Source: Candidatus Omnitrophota bacterium
Lineage (GTDB): Bacteria > Omnitrophota > Gorgyraeia > Pluralincolimonadales > Pluralincolimonadaceae
Direction of reading: 5' to 3'
Length of the DNA: 15,474 nucleotides
NCBI GenBank assembly: GCA_028706795.1
Contig: JAQTVK010000006.1
Coordinates: 1-15,474, forward strand
Of this stretch, positions 1 to 7,402 are shown piece after piece. A program made the translations under genes and the position numbers. Position 1 is the first letter of the stretch. Every line of letters starts with the position of its first letter. The notes under the pieces were generated by a model. It saw only the letters and a program-made list of their open reading frames with translations. It was not told the origin of the DNA and made no database searches.

Positions 1-129
1 GTCCAGATAGGGACCGCGAATTTCGTGAATCCCAAGGCCGCAGTCGAGATCATCGACGGAATAGAAGGATATATGCGGAAAGAGGGGATAAAAAACATAA
101 AGGAACTCACTGGATGCCTCAAGAGATAA
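1..129 (+). CDS. pyrD: Dihydroorotate dehydrogenase, catalytic subunit (C-terminal end only)
   Basis: The window opens inside this gene; only the last 42 codons and the TAA stop (127-129) are present. The translation begins VQIGTANFVNPKAAVEII and ends with a helix and the tail LTGCLKR. The VQxGTANFxNP block is typical of the C-terminal FMN/phosphate-binding end of class 1B dihydroorotate dehydrogenases, which oxidise dihydroorotate to orotate in pyrimidine synthesis. The gene overlaps the pyrF start codon by 16 bases, and pyrE follows, so the context agrees with the assignment. The class (1B with an electron-transfer partner, versus 1A) cannot be settled from this fragment. Confidence 0.85.
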   Translation, partial: VQIGTANFVNPKAAVEIIDGIEGYMRKEGIKNIKELTGCLKR

Positions 130-824
130 AAGCAGCCGAAAAGCTAATCGTGGCGCTCGATGTGAAATCGCTCGCCGAGGCGAAAGAAATGGTCGGGAAA
201 CTAAGCCCGGACGTGAGGATCTTCAAGGTCGGCATGGGCCTCTTCACTTTATGCGGCCCGGACGCGGTCGCGCTCGTCCATGACAGCGGCGCCAGGGTGT
301 TCCTTGACCTTAAATTCCACGATATCCCGAATACGGTCGCACACGCGGTGAGGTCGGCCGCGAAATTAGGCGTATTCATGATGAATATCCACGCGCTCGG
401 AGGCTCGGAAATGATGATGAGGGCCGTCGAGGCGGCGCGCGAGTCGGAGAAGAAGCCGAAACTCCTGGGCGTCACGGTGCTTACAAGCATGGACCAGTCT
501 TCGATAGGCGAGGTCGGGATAAATATGAAAATAGAAGACGAAGTCGTAGCGCTTGCGAGACTGGGAAAAGACTCGGGGCTTGACGGGGTAGTGGCTTCGC
601 CCGCAGAGACGAGCCTCATCAGGAAGAACCTCGGCAAGGATTTCATAATAGTGACGCCGGGGATACGCCCTGCCGGCGCGGAAAAGAACGACCAGAAAAG
701 GGTGATGACGCCGACAGACGCGGTAAGGGCAGGAGCCGATTATATTGTCGTCGGCCGCCCGGTGATCGAGACGAAAGACCCTCTCGCTGCGGCGAAAAAG
801 ATAATAAAGGAGATGGAGAGTTGA
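114..824 (+). CDS. pyrF: Orotidine 5'-phosphate decarboxylase
   Basis: This cytosolic TIM-barrel enzyme decarboxylates OMP to UMP, the last step of de novo UMP synthesis. At 236 residues it matches the usual length of the bacterial short (type I) form. ALDV at residues 14-17 supplies the first barrel-strand aspartate. The catalytic block DLKFHDIPNT (65-74) holds the Asp-Lys-Asp residues at 65, 67 and 70. TPGIRP (181-186) and GRPV (214-217) are the phosphate-binding loops near the C-terminus. The ATG at 114 lies inside the end of pyrD, and the stop TGA shares bases with the TTG start of pyrE, so the three genes are probably translated as one coupled unit. Nothing in the protein looks broken or unusual. 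Confidence 0.97.
   Translation: MPQEIKAAEKLIVALDVKSLAEAKEMVGKLSPDVRIFKVGMGLFTLCGPDAVALVHDSGARVFLDLKFHDIPNTVAHAVRSAAKLGVFMMNIHALGGSEMMMRAVEAARESEKKPKLLGVTVLTSMDQSSIGEVGINMKIEDEVVALARLGKDSGLDGVVASPAETSLIRKNLGKDFIIVTPGIRPAGAEKNDQKRVMTPTDAVRAGADYIVVGRPVIETKDPLAAAKKIIKEMES
807..812 (+). promoter_or_regulatory. Ribosome binding site deciding the pyrE TTG start
   Basis: AAGGAG lies inside the 3' end of pyrF, about 8 bases before the TTG at 821, with a second GGAG at 815-818. It supports the TTG start and the TTGA stop/start overlap rather than the ATG 18 bases further on. Confidence 0.6.
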
Positions 825-1390
825 ACCAGGAATCTGTAATGAAGATATTCGAGGAACAGGGTGCATTCCATAAAGGCCATTTCAATCTCTCGAGCGGGCT
901 CCACAGCGAATATTATCTCCAATGTGCGCTCGTCCTGTCCGATCCCAAGATAGCGGCCGGGCTTTGCAGGGAACTTGCCGCGAAGTTTAAGGGCGAAAAG
1001 ATAGGCGTCGTGATAGGACCGGCGATTGGCGGGATCACCGCGGCCTATGAGGTCGCGCGGGCCCTAGCCGCAAGAGGGATATTTTCCGAGAGAGAAGAAG
1101 GGAAGATGGCATTGAGGCGCGGGTTTAAACTTGAGCCCGGCGAAAAAGTATTGGTAATAGAAGATGTCACCACTACCGGCGGTTCGGCGCAGGAAGTCAT
1201 CGACCTCGTAAAGGGCCTCGGTGCGGAAGTAGTAGGTGTTGGCGCGATAATTGACAGGTCAGGCGGCAAGGCCAAATTCAGCGTACCTTTCAAGACCCTC
1301 GCCCAATTGAAGATCGAGACGTTCCGGCCGGAAGACTGCCCGCTCTGCAAAGCGGGCAAACCGATAACCAAACCCGGCAGCAGAAAATAA
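821..1390 (+). CDS. pyrE: Orotate phosphoribosyltransferase
   Basis: PyrE joins orotate to PRPP to make OMP, the substrate of PyrF encoded just upstream. The PRPP-binding loop VLVIEDVTTTGGS is at residues 110-122. An FNLSSGLHSEYYLQ segment near residues 21-34 and the mobile loop with lysine near 90-102 also fit the family. The tail carries CPLC (173-176), common in the roughly 190-residue PyrE type of many non-proteobacterial lineages. I chose the TTG at 821 over the in-frame ATG at 839. The TTG overlaps the pyrF stop as TTGA and has AAGGAG about 8 bases upstream, whereas the ATG has only a weak site. The gene ends six bases before a large inverted repeat and is convergent with the antiporter gene. 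Confidence 0.95.
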   Translation: MNQESVMKIFEEQGAFHKGHFNLSSGLHSEYYLQCALVLSDPKIAAGLCRELAAKFKGEKIGVVIGPAIGGITAAYEVARALAARGIFSEREEGKMALRRGFKLEPGEKVLVIEDVTTTGGSAQEVIDLVKGLGAEVVGVGAIIDRSGGKAKFSVPFKTLAQLKIETFRPEDCPLCKAGKPITKPGSRK

Positions 1391-1395
1391 CTTAT

Positions 1396-1451
1396 AATTA
1401 TGGTGACAGCTCACTTAATTATTGAGAAATAAGTGAGCTGTCACCATAATT
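1396..1451. repeat. Perfect 22-bp inverted repeat, candidate bidirectional terminator or palindromic repeat element
   Basis: The left arm (1396-1417) and right arm (1430-1451) are exact reverse complements over 22 bases, separated by a 12-base loop. The core of each arm, GGTGACAGCTCAC, itself contains a smaller GTGA/TCAC dyad. The element fills nearly all of the gap between the stops of pyrE (1390) and the antiporter (1454), which converge on it, so a two-way terminator role is plausible. However, neither flank has a clean run of T after the stem, and the stem is only about one third GC. The sharp arms with AT-rich ends also resemble a REP- or MITE-like repeat unit. Only a genome-wide search would tell these apart. 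Confidence 0.7.
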
Positions 1452-1453
1452 GT

Positions 1454-2686
1454 TTAGAATTCCTGCAATTTCTTCTTGGGGAAGACAAGCCCTAAAAGCG
1501 GAGGCGTTACGACGGTAGTCGCCATGACCATGATCACCATTACCGAGAAGATGTCTAAAGATATGACGGCGTGCGTTAATCCGTAACTCGCGATTATTAA
1601 TCCCACCTCTCCCCGCGATATCATGCCTATTCCCACGCGAAGGGATTCTTTCGACGTAAAACCGGTCGCCTTAGCCCCTCCCATGCATCCTAATATCTTG
1701 GTTGCTATTGCGACCAGGATTATGCCTATCGCGAAAACCAGGTCCCCGTTTAGCTCGCGCGCATTAGCACGCAATCCGATGTCTATAAGGAATACGGGGA
1801 TGAAAAGAGGATACGCGAACACCTTAGCGGCGTGTTCTATCTTTTCGAAGTGCTTGGACCTTGTAAGCATAACTCCGCAGATGTAAGCGCCGGTTATGGC
1901 GGCGACCTTACCGAAATACTCCGCCGCCCACGCGTACAGGAAGCATAAGACCAGGGTCATCGCGAAAAGGGCATGGGTGGTGGTCAATTTCACAGCGTAG
2001 TCCAGTATCTTGTCAAAGAATTTGGCAGCGACCAGCATGGCGATGGCGAAGAATGCCGCTATTTGTACCAGCAGGATCACGATGGAAGACGTATTCGACG
2101 CAAGCGAACTTCCGCCGGGAGGATTTATCGAGAACGCCACGACGAGGGACAATACTATTATTCCCATCACGTCATCGATGATAGCCGCGCCGAGTATGGT
2201 CGATCCTTCCTTGGAATTGATGGCGCCGATCTCCATGAGAGTCTGGGCCGTTATAGAAACTGACGTAGCGGTCAATATCGTTCCTATGAATATCGATTCC
2301 TTCAAAGGGAATCCCATATAACTTGAAAACCATGTCCCTAAACCCATCGGCAGGATTACGCCGCCGGCTGCCGCCCAGAAAGCGTTCTTCCCGACCTTCA
2401 GGACGCTTTTTATGTCGGTTTCGAGCCCTGCGATGAACATGAGCAGGATGACGCCTATTTCGGCGAAGTCATGTATGACTTCTCCGATGGCAGGTGCCAT
2501 CTCGGCGCCATGTGGTTGGAATATAGGCCATCCCATCATATTGAGCAGGCTTGGCCCGAGGATAAGGCCCGCTATTATTTTACCAAAGACAGGGGGCTGT
2601 TTTATTGCTGCGCTAAGGCTGCCAATAATCTTTGCCGCCGCTATTATTATGCTCAGGGCTATAAGTAATTGTAGGATGTGGCTCAT
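1454..2686 (-). CDS. CPA2-family Na+/H+ antiporter (NapA/Kef-type membrane domain)
   Basis: This 410-residue protein is hydrophobic throughout, with about 12-13 membrane segments and no C-terminal nucleotide-binding (TrkA-N) domain. It therefore looks like a Na+/H+ antiporter of the NapA type rather than a Kef K+ efflux system. TATSVSITAQ (139-148) corresponds to the unwound-helix motif of the core domain, and paired aspartates at 171-172 (IIDDVMG) match the ion-binding DD pair of electrogenic CPA2 exchangers. MISRGEVGLI near residue 355 is another family block. Its ATG overlaps the atpC stop as ATGA, with GGAG six bases upstream, so it is the last gene of the atp transcript. It would exchange cytosolic Na+ (or K+) for external protons. 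The ion actually carried is inferred, not shown. Confidence 0.88.
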   Translation of the reverse strand: MSHILQLLIALSIIIAAAKIIGSLSAAIKQPPVFGKIIAGLILGPSLLNMMGWPIFQPHGAEMAPAIGEVIHDFAEIGVILLMFIAGLETDIKSVLKVGKNAFWAAAGGVILPMGLGTWFSSYMGFPLKESIFIGTILTATSVSITAQTLMEIGAINSKEGSTILGAAIIDDVMGIIVLSLVVAFSINPPGGSSLASNTSSIVILLVQIAAFFAIAMLVAAKFFDKILDYAVKLTTTHALFAMTLVLCFLYAWAAEYFGKVAAITGAYICGVMLTRSKHFEKIEHAAKVFAYPLFIPVFLIDIGLRANARELNGDLVFAIGIILVAIATKILGCMGGAKATGFTSKESLRVGIGMISRGEVGLIIASYGLTHAVISLDIFSVMVIMVMATTVVTPPLLGLVFPKKKLQEF

Positions 2687-2952
2687 GTTCGCTCCGCCGC
2701 GTCTACTAGGACGCTGACATTGTTCTTCAGCACCTCAACTATGCCGGTGCTGTCGCATTTGAATGTTATCGGTTGCGCCGACGCATCTTTGATCGTTATC
2801 TTTCCGGGCACGAGGTTCGCGATGAGAGGGGCGTGGTCGACCAGTACCCCGAAATAACCTTCTTCGCCTGGCGCCACAAGCGACGATATCTCGCCTTCGA
2901 ATATCGTTTTCTCAGGTGTAGAAATACTTATTTTAAATAATCTCTCAGACAT
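2683..2952 (-). CDS. atpC: F1Fo ATP synthase epsilon subunit, short form without the C-terminal helical domain
   Basis: Epsilon is part of the central stalk and links gamma to the c-ring. The 89 residues cover only the N-terminal beta-sandwich: an ISTPEKTIFEGEISSLVAPG start, GYFGVLVDHAPLIANLVPG in the middle, and a short VLVDAAERT end. Usual bacterial epsilon subunits have about 130-140 residues, with a two-helix C-terminal domain that can inhibit ATP hydrolysis; that domain is missing here. The stop overlaps the antiporter ATG, and no reading frame after it looks like an epsilon tail, so this is not a frameshift. Short epsilon forms are known from some phyla such as Chlorobi. The gene begins five bases after atpD ends and has only a weak ribosome site. 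Confidence 0.93.
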   Translation of the reverse strand: MSERLFKISISTPEKTIFEGEISSLVAPGEEGYFGVLVDHAPLIANLVPGKITIKDASAQPITFKCDSTGIVEVLKNNVSVLVDAAERT

Positions 2953-2957
2953 CGCCG

Positions 2958-4367
2958 TTATGTGCTCTCACGCTTTAATTGTTCGCCCTTTTCGATCGCT
3001 TCCTCGATAGGGCCTACCATGAAGAAGGCCTGTTCCGGTACGTCGTCGAGCTTGCCCTCGAGTATCATCTTGAACCCTTTTATCGTGTCCGCGAGCTTTA
3101 CGTATTTACCCTTTATTCCGGTGAACGCCTCGGCGACGAAGAACGGTTGGGAGAAGAATTTCTGTATCTTCCTTGCGCGCGCGACGGTCAATTTGTCTTC
3201 TTCGGAAAGCTCGTCGATGCCGAGTATGGCTATGATATCCTGCAGGTCCTTATATCTCTGCAGGACCTTCTGGATGTTCCTCGCCGTATTATAGTGCTCC
3301 TCCCCGAGTATCCTCGGGTCGAGTATCCTTGAAGTAGAGTCGAGCGGGTCAACAGCCGGGTATATTCCGAGGTCTGATATCTTGCGCGAAAGGACCGTTG
3401 TCGCGTCGAGGTGAGAGAATGTCGTCGCCGGCGCCGGGTCGGTCAGGTCGTCAGCCGGGACGTATATGGCCTGGACAGAAGTGATAGAGCCGCGCTTGGT
3501 CGAGGTTATCCTCTCCTGGAGTTCGGCCATTTCCGTGCCGAGTGTCGGCTGGTAGCCTACGGCAGAAGGCATGCGTCCGAGGAGCGTGGAGACCTCGGAG
3601 CCGGCCTGGACGAACCTGAATATGTTATCGATGAACAGGAGGACGTTCATTCCTTCCTCGTCGCGGAAATACTCGGCCATCGTCAGGGCCGAAAGCCCGA
3701 CGCGCAACCTCGCCCCGGGCGGCTCGTTCATCTGCCCGAAGACGAGAGCGGTTTTTTTGACGACGCCGGATTCGTTCAATTCGAGCCAGAGGTCGTTTCC
3801 TTCCCTGGTGCGTTCGCCGACGCCGCCGAAGACCGATACGCCGCCGTGCTCTGTCGCGATGCTGCGGATGAGTTCCATTACTATAACGGTCTTGCCGACG
3901 CCTGCGCCGCCGAACAAGCCGATCTTGCCGCCTTTCGGATAAGGCGCCAGCAGGTCAATTACCTTAAGTCCGGTCTCGAGCATCGACGATACGGTAAGCT
4001 GCTCCTCGAAAGAAGGGGGGTCCCTGTGTATGGAATATCTCTTCTCCGGGTCCGGGATCGCGCCTTTATTATCTATCGGCGTTCCAAGTAGGTTGAATAT
4101 TCTACCCAGCGTTTGCTCGCCTACCGGGACGGTTATCGTATTGCCGGTATCGAGCGCTTTCATGCCGCGGACCAGGCCGTCGGTCGATGCGAGGGCCACG
4201 CAGCGGACCGTGTCATTTCCGATATGCTGGGCGACTTCGAGGGTAAGATCGATATTTTTGTCCTTGTCTTCGACCTTCACAGCGTTTAATATTCTCGGCA
4301 TCTGATGTTCGGGGAACCTGATGTCGACGCTCGGACCTATGACCTGTATGACTTCGCCGTATGCCAT
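2958..4367 (-). CDS. atpD: F1Fo ATP synthase beta subunit
   Basis: This is the catalytic subunit of F1, of normal length at 469 residues. The P-loop GGAGVGKT is at 153-160 and the GERTREG block at 184-190, including the catalytic glutamate at 185. VLLFIDNIFRF is the Walker B strand, and the segment after it (QAGSEVSTLLGRMPSAVGYQ) is the signature next to the DELSEED region; the local version of that loop reads GIDELSEEDK. An AAAGGA ribosome site lies in the last codons of atpG, just before the ATG. Order and spacing (atpG four bases upstream, atpC five bases downstream) are those of a standard F-type operon. Confidence 0.98.
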   Translation of the reverse strand: MAYGEVIQVIGPSVDIRFPEHQMPRILNAVKVEDKDKNIDLTLEVAQHIGNDTVRCVALASTDGLVRGMKALDTGNTITVPVGEQTLGRIFNLLGTPIDNKGAIPDPEKRYSIHRDPPSFEEQLTVSSMLETGLKVIDLLAPYPKGGKIGLFGGAGVGKTVIVMELIRSIATEHGGVSVFGGVGERTREGNDLWLELNESGVVKKTALVFGQMNEPPGARLRVGLSALTMAEYFRDEEGMNVLLFIDNIFRFVQAGSEVSTLLGRMPSAVGYQPTLGTEMAELQERITSTKRGSITSVQAIYVPADDLTDPAPATTFSHLDATTVLSRKISDLGIYPAVDPLDSTSRILDPRILGEEHYNTARNIQKVLQRYKDLQDIIAILGIDELSEEDKLTVARARKIQKFFSQPFFVAEAFTGIKGKYVKLADTIKGFKMILEGKLDDVPEQAFFMVGPIEEAIEKGEQLKREST

Positions 4368-4371
4368 TTAT

Positions 4372-5277
4372 TTATCCTTTCAAAGCTTCGGCCGTTGTCG
4401 CGACCTGCAGCACTTCACCGGTTATCGAGGCCTGCCGCGCCTTATTCCTCAGCATGGTCAGGCTGTCTATCAATTCGACGGCGTTATCAGTAGCCGTCTG
4501 CATGGCCATCATCCTTGCGGAATGCTCGGAAGTGAACGCGTCGAGCAATATGAGCCTCATCTTGACTGAAATATATTTCGGTATGAGGTCTTTTAATATT
4601 TTTTCTACGCTCGGCTCGGCGATGAATTCTATCTCGCCTTCTTTTTCCGCCGGCTCCTTCGGTTCCGCCGTCCTGACGCCGGGAGGGGCAGGCACGATGT
4701 TCAGGAATTTCCTTACTCTTGTATGATACCTCGCCATCGACCCGAAATGCGTGTGCGCGATGTACACCTCATCCGCCTCCCCGCTAAGGAACATCCCGAC
4801 AAGGGCGTCGGCGATCTCATCGGCGGACTCGGGGGAATAGCGTCCGTGGAGCCCGACGTAACTCTTCGCGATCTTCACTCCGCGCCTGGCGAAATACGCG
4901 AAGCCCTTGCGCCCGACGGCGACGAGTTTTATCTTTTCCTTGCCGTGCTGTGCTATGAAATCTTCCGCGACACGTATGATATTGTTATTATAGACACTAC
5001 ATAGCCCGCTGTCCGAGGTGATCACGCATACCGCGAGATTTTTCTTCCCGGCCCTCTCCTTGAGGAGAGGATGCGCCATCAATTCCTCGGGCTTAAGGCT
5101 CATGATGAGCTTCTGGAGTATCGAATCAAGTTTCAGGTAATAAGGCCTTCCGATGTAGAGCATATCCTCGCTGTGCTTGAATTTAGCGGTAGAGACCATC
5201 TGCATCGCGCGCGTTATCTTCTTCGTGCTCTCGACGCTTTTTATCCTTCTTTTTATCTGCCTAAGTGATAGTATCAT
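4372..5277 (-). CDS. atpG: F1Fo ATP synthase gamma subunit
   Basis: Gamma is the rotating shaft of F1. The 301-residue protein has the expected N-terminal helix (LRQIKRRIKSVESTKKITRAMQMVS), a central Rossmann-like part (LAVCVITSDSGLCSVYNNNI) and a C-terminal helix containing ASITGE near the end. A proline- and glutamate-rich insert around residues 197-215 makes it slightly longer than the common 285-290 residues. The only reasonable start is the ATG at 5277, which overlaps the end of atpA by 17 bases and lacks a clear Shine-Dalgarno site. Translation is therefore probably coupled to atpA. Confidence 0.97.
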   Translation of the reverse strand: MILSLRQIKRRIKSVESTKKITRAMQMVSTAKFKHSEDMLYIGRPYYLKLDSILQKLIMSLKPEELMAHPLLKERAGKKNLAVCVITSDSGLCSVYNNNIIRVAEDFIAQHGKEKIKLVAVGRKGFAYFARRGVKIAKSYVGLHGRYSPESADEIADALVGMFLSGEADEVYIAHTHFGSMARYHTRVRKFLNIVPAPPGVRTAEPKEPAEKEGEIEFIAEPSVEKILKDLIPKYISVKMRLILLDAFTSEHSARMMAMQTATDNAVELIDSLTMLRNKARQASITGEVLQVATTAEALKG

Positions 5278-6796
5278 TTTTTACAAGCGGTTCGACGAAT
5301 TCGTTCTTGAATTCCAGTATGGCCTTATCGAGTTTTTTCACCAGCACGTCAGCAAGCTCTTTTTTGGTTTCTATTTCGTGCTCTACGTCCGGGTATTTCT
5401 CTCCCATGAACTTATAGAAATCCGCCTCGAACTTCCTGATCCAGTCGAGCGGCATGTCATCGAGGTAGCCCTTTGTCCCGGCGTAGATTATCATGACCTG
5501 CTTTGATAAGGGGAGGGGCTCGTACTGGCCCTGCTTCAGTATCTCGGTCATCCTTTCCCCGCGCGTAAGCTGGGCCTGGGTAACCTTGTCGAGTTCCGAG
5601 CCGAACTGGGCGAAAGCCACGAGTTCGCGGTATTGCGCCAGGTCTAACCTCAACCTTCCGGCGACGCCCTTCATCGCCTTCGTTTGCGCTTTGCCTCCGA
5701 CGCGCGATACCGAGAGCCCGACGTTTATAGCCGGCCTTACCCCTGCGTAGAAGAGGTCGGGCTCAAGATATATCTGGCCGTCGGTGATAGAGATGACGTT
5801 CGTAGGGATATAGCTTGTTATGTCGCCGGCCTGCGTCTCGATGAACGGCAGGGCGGTGAGCGAACCTGCGCCGAGGTCGTCAGAGAGTTTAGCCGCGCGC
5901 TCGAGCAGCCTGGAGTGGAGATAGAAGATGTCCCCGGGATACGCCTCGCGGCCCGGCGGGCGCCTCAAGAGGAGGGAGAGCTGCCTGTATGCCTGCGCGT
6001 GCTTTGAAAGGTCGTCATAAATTACGAGCGCATGCTTGCCGTTATACATGAACTCCTCGCCGATAGCGCATCCCGCGTACGGGGCCAGGTATTGCAGCGG
6101 GGCAGGGGCCTCGGCCGGCGCGCTTACGATAACCGTATAATCCATCGCGCCGTATTTTTCCAGCGTTTCGGCGACAGATACGATAGTGGAAAGCTTTTGC
6201 CCTACGGCGACGTATATGCAGTATATATCCTTGCCCTTCTGGTTAATTATCGTATCGACGGCGATAGCGGTCTTTCCTATCTGCCTGTCGCCGATTATAA
6301 GTTCGCGCTGGCCGCGGCCTATAGGTATCATCGAATCGATGGCTTTTAGCCCGGTCTGGAGCGGTTCTTTTACCGGCTGGCGCTGGATGACGTTGGGGGA
6401 GTGCCCTTCGACAGGCCTGAATTTATCGGTCACGACCGGTCCCTTATCGTCTATGGGATTCCCCAGCGCGTCGACTACGCGCCCGACAAGCGCCTTGCCG
6501 ACGGGTACCTGCACGATCTTTCCCGTCCTCTTGACGGTATCGCCGTCTTTTATGGTCTCATCGGAACCGAAGATGACCACCCCAACGCTCTCTTCCTCAA
6601 GGTTGAGGACCATGCCCATGATCCCTCCGGGCAGCTCGACGAGCTCGCCGGCCATTACGTCATCGAGGCCGTAAACACGGGCGATCCCGTCCCCGAGCTG
6701 GAGCACCGTGCCGACGGACTCCATCTTCATCTTCGACTTGAATTTTTCCAGTTCTTTCTTGATCACTGAAGCGACTTCTTCGGGTCTCAGCGCCAT
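5261..6796 (-). CDS. atpA: F1Fo ATP synthase alpha subunit
   Basis: Alpha alternates with beta in the F1 hexamer and carries the non-catalytic nucleotide sites. It has 511 residues, close to the family norm. An N-terminal helix that contacts delta (residues 1-25) is followed by the beta-barrel, then the P-loop GDRQIGKTA at 169-177 with glutamine where beta has glycine, as expected for alpha. DDLSKHAQAYRQLSLLLRRP and the VGLSVSRVGGKAQ segment containing the arginine finger are present. The ATG lies one base after the atpH stop, with a weak AAGG site about ten bases upstream, and the end overlaps atpG. Confidence 0.98.
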   Translation of the reverse strand: MALRPEEVASVIKKELEKFKSKMKMESVGTVLQLGDGIARVYGLDDVMAGELVELPGGIMGMVLNLEEESVGVVIFGSDETIKDGDTVKRTGKIVQVPVGKALVGRVVDALGNPIDDKGPVVTDKFRPVEGHSPNVIQRQPVKEPLQTGLKAIDSMIPIGRGQRELIIGDRQIGKTAIAVDTIINQKGKDIYCIYVAVGQKLSTIVSVAETLEKYGAMDYTVIVSAPAEAPAPLQYLAPYAGCAIGEEFMYNGKHALVIYDDLSKHAQAYRQLSLLLRRPPGREAYPGDIFYLHSRLLERAAKLSDDLGAGSLTALPFIETQAGDITSYIPTNVISITDGQIYLEPDLFYAGVRPAINVGLSVSRVGGKAQTKAMKGVAGRLRLDLAQYRELVAFAQFGSELDKVTQAQLTRGERMTEILKQGQYEPLPLSKQVMIIYAGTKGYLDDMPLDWIRKFEADFYKFMGEKYPDVEHEIETKKELADVLVKKLDKAILEFKNEFVEPLVKNDTIT

Positions 6797-6797
6797 A

Positions 6798-7346
6798 TTA
6801 GTCTACCTTGCTCTCCATTAGATATTCCTTTAATTCGTAAAGTTTCCTCTTTAGCGAGCCGTCTATGACGATATTCCCGACGGTCACCTGTATCCCTCCG
6901 AGGAGGCCCGGGTCTGTCGTTATCTCGAATTCGAGTTTTTTCTCGAATTTGCCTTCGAGCCCGTCTTTGATCCTCCGGATGATTTCCTGCGGCAGCGGTT
7001 TTGCGCTTTTTATGACAGCCCTCTCTATCCCCATCTCGCGGCGATAGAACTCCTTCGCCTCTTCGGCGATATCGAGCGCTTCCTCGCTGCGGCGTTTCTC
7101 GATTATCAATTTTATGAATTCCCGCGTCTCAGCAGAAAGGAAGGACTTGAAAGCCGTGTCCACGAACCCTGATTTTTCCGCGTACGTTATCTCCGGGTTC
7201 TCCAGGAATTTCGAAAGCTCCGAGTTTTTATTCAAGACTTCCCCCAGGGAGATTATCTCCTCGAGGCCTTTTTTCGCCCCTATCGTCTCTTTGGCAAAAG
7301 CCAGGAACCCCTCGGCGTATCTCTTCGCTGCGGTCCTGTCGCTCAT
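6798..7346 (-). CDS. atpH: F1Fo ATP synthase delta subunit
   Basis: Delta joins the top of F1 to the b-subunit stator. The preferred start is the ATG at 7346, giving 182 residues beginning MSDRTAAKRYAEGFLAFA, which matches the usual delta opening. It has AAGAAGG about seven bases upstream. A longer in-frame reading from 7424 would add 26 arginine- and proline-rich residues unlike the family. The C-terminal GLLGGIQVTVGNIVIDGSLK is the conserved signature of the OSCP/delta family. The start codon overlaps the stop of a 19-codon ORF as ATGA (see the entry at 7343-7402), which is unusual. Confidence 0.95.
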   Translation of the reverse strand: MSDRTAAKRYAEGFLAFAKETIGAKKGLEEIISLGEVLNKNSELSKFLENPEITYAEKSGFVDTAFKSFLSAETREFIKLIIEKRRSEEALDIAEEAKEFYRREMGIERAVIKSAKPLPQEIIRRIKDGLEGKFEKKLEFEITTDPGLLGGIQVTVGNIVIDGSLKRKLYELKEYLMESKVD

Positions 7347-7402
7347 CCTTCGCCTTCTTTCAGTAGGCTCAGGATGACCATGAGCATGGGCGAATGGGTC
7401 AT
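7343..7402 (-). CDS. Putative 19-residue ORF between atpF and atpH
   Basis: The gap between atpF and atpH is filled exactly by a reading frame of 19 codons encoding MTHSPMLMVILSLLKEGEG. Its ATG overlaps the atpF stop as ATGA, and its own TGA overlaps the atpH ATG as ATGA. Such overlaps favour translation reinitiation, so the ORF could carry ribosomes across the gap and set the atpH level, or encode a tiny peptide with a hydrophobic middle. It has no recognisable homology, and a short frame of this length can arise by chance. The geometry is read directly from the sequence; translation is a guess. Confidence 0.35.
   Translation of the reverse strand: MTHSPMLMVILSLLKEGEG

Noticed and set aside
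366..866. Minus-strand reading frame over pyrF
   Set aside because: pyrF on the plus strand has full catalytic motifs, and the opposite frame has no family features or sensible start.
1454..2686. KefB/KefC glutathione-gated K+ efflux system
   Set aside because: There is no C-terminal TrkA-N domain, and no KefF/KefG-type partner gene is visible beside it.
2683..2720. Frameshift truncating atpC
   Set aside because: The frame ends cleanly with an ATGA overlap onto a well-formed antiporter gene with its own ribosome site, and no alternative frame continues as an epsilon helix pair.
3411..4091. Long reading frame (226 codons) on the plus strand opposite atpD
   Set aside because: It is a shadow of the well-conserved atpD gene. 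Its composition is rich in Arg, Gly, Asp and Glu, as expected from reading codons backwards, and it has no recognisable domain. The same holds for the long plus-strand frames over atpA, nuoM and nuoL.
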